Source of the DNA: Bacteroidales bacterium
GTDB lineage: Bacteria; Bacteroidota; Bacteroidia; Bacteroidales; JAADJA01
Direction: 5' to 3'
Assembly: GCA_029933495.1 (NCBI GenBank)
Contig: JAOZOC010000177.1
Span: 1-6,894, forward strand
DNA: 6,894 nt
The translations under genes and the position numbers were made by a program. Positions 6,104 through 6,894 of this stretch are shown piece after piece (the first letter of the stretch is position 1; each line of letters opens with the position of its first letter). Below the pieces are notes generated by a model. That model was not told the DNA's origin. It did not search any database and saw only the letters and a program-made list of their open reading frames with translations.

Positions 6104-6894
6104 TTACTTCTTGACAAATTTGCCTGTAAAGTTCACAGTTTCTCCTTTAACAATTATAAAATATATCCCCGCGGGTAACTCTTCAATATTTATTAACCTG
6201 TTTGCATCACCTGAAGCATTTAAAATACTAAACTCCTTTTTACCGACACCTTCAGAGCTGATAAGAGTAATCTTTAGATTTTGTTTTTTAGCTAATTTCA
6301 GTGATATATTTACCTCATCTTTAGCAGGATTTGGAAATAATCTTACTTGATTATTGTCTGATAAAAAGCCTTTTGTTCCTGTTGTTATAATATAATACCA
6401 GGCTTTCCATCCCTGAAAAGTTACTGTTTGGTTTGTGGAGAATATAAGATACATATTACCTGATGGACATGTAATAGATTCGGGAAGATTTCCCTGCTCA
6501 AAAAGCCCTGAATATTGGGCTAGCACCTCATTGTTTTCCCCGTTTACAACTTTAAGAATGTCAAAGTCCTCTTCTGTCTCGAAATTTAGGAAGTTAAGGG
6601 TAATCTCAATAGCATCTTGAGGATGAATGTGCCACATACAGCTTGTTCCGTTGTGATAGAAAAATGTTCCAGAACCGTCATCAATAGTATCTGTTTCCTC
6701 AGTAAGATCAGTCATACCTGTACACCAGTCCGGCTTTTCACACGAATAATGCAAAAACCAGCCTTCAGCAGTCGTATTATCGTTTGTTGTGAAAGTAACC
6801 AGAACTTTGTTTCCCGTCGAAACAATTTCGGGAGGTATTTCATCTCCTGAAAACTGGCCGAGCACCGGTGAGGAATCTGAATCCCCGTCATAAA
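6104..6894 (-). CDS. CUB-domain protein with T9SS type A C-terminal sorting domain, 5'-truncated by window
   Basis: The frame remains open to the window end, reading YDGDSDSSP before a GTG at 6865, so that GTG is internal and the N-terminal part is missing. Residues are numbered from that codon. A first CUB domain is present as its C-terminal half (LGQFSGDEIPPEI, then VLVTFTTND and GWFLHYSC, to about 42). A second, complete CUB domain runs from about 48 to 160, with C48 and C76 spaced like the first CUB disulfide, then EEDFDILKV, a LAQYSGLFEQG segment and LIFSTNQTV followed by GWKAWYY. Residues about 174-253 are the T9SS type A sorting domain: VRLFPNPAKDEV, a middle beta strand region, LPAGIYFIIVKG and the basic end KFVKK. 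This tail directs export through the outer membrane by the type IX system and is usually cleaved on attachment to the surface. CUB domains mediate protein or carbohydrate contacts, and in many such proteins they accompany a protease or adhesin domain; the missing N-terminus would decide this. The gene is transcribed against the other four. Confidence 0.9.
   Translation of the reverse strand, partial: YDGDSDSSPVLGQFSGDEIPPEIVSTGNKVLVTFTTNDNTTAEGWFLHYSCEKPDWCTGMTDLTEETDTIDDGSGTFFYHNGTSCMWHIHPQDAIEITLNFLNFETEEDFDILKVVNGENNEVLAQYSGLFEQGNLPESITCPSGNMYLIFSTNQTVTFQGWKAWYYIITTGTKGFLSDNNQVRLFPNPAKDEVNISLKLAKKQNLKITLISSEGVGKKEFSILNASGDANRLINIEELPAGIYFIIVKGETVNFTGKFVKK

Noticed and set aside
6111..6850. 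Three short + strand open frames opposite the CUB gene
   Set aside because: They lie antisense to clear CUB and T9SS sorting-domain coding sequence and show no domain, start signal or conserved pattern of their own.
6863..6865. GTG (- strand) as the start of the CUB protein
   Set aside because: The upstream codons read YDGDSDSSP, a typical CUB segment, and no signal peptide follows the GTG. The true start lies beyond the window.

Overview
The window looks like a chromosomal stretch from a member of the Bacteroidota, probably a free-living or anaerobic Bacteroidales/Marinilabiliales-type organism. The lineage is inferred from four things: AT-rich DNA, exported proteins whose signal peptides end in Phe-Ser-Gln, a PorE-like TPR/PD40/OmpA protein, and a CUB protein that ends in a type IX secretion (T9SS) C-terminal sorting domain. 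No RNA genes, CRISPR arrays, insertion sequences or phage genes were seen, and every base outside the genes lies in a gap of 17 bases or less.

Layout: four genes run head-to-tail on the + strand with gaps of 17, 13 and 16 bases, so they are probably co-transcribed. They are (1) the 3' part of an AsmA-family envelope protein with a long hendecad coiled-coil tail (1-2325, cut by the window start); (2) a periplasmic TPR, PD40-propeller, regulatory-like and OmpA peptidoglycan-binding protein resembling PorE (2343-4319); (3) a small membrane protein joining a YgjV/SemiSWEET-like three-helix module to a GNAT-like domain (4333-4956); and (4) a secreted SGNH/GDSL esterase with an N-terminal GxDLY domain (4973-6091). 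A fifth gene on the - strand converges on them after a 12-base gap (6104-6894, cut by the window end). It encodes the C-terminal part of a tandem-CUB protein with a T9SS type A sorting signal.

Together the genes read as cell-envelope and secretion biology: intermembrane lipid/outer-membrane homeostasis (AsmA), peptidoglycan-anchored scaffold (OmpA/PorE-like), an inner-membrane protein of unknown role, an exported carbohydrate-ester-type hydrolase, and a surface-secreted adhesive/multidomain protein. That the first four act in one pathway is an inference from spacing and orientation only. I see no clear evidence for a wholly new system; the most unusual items are the near-perfect 11-residue repeat tail of the AsmA protein and the YgjV-GNAT fusion.
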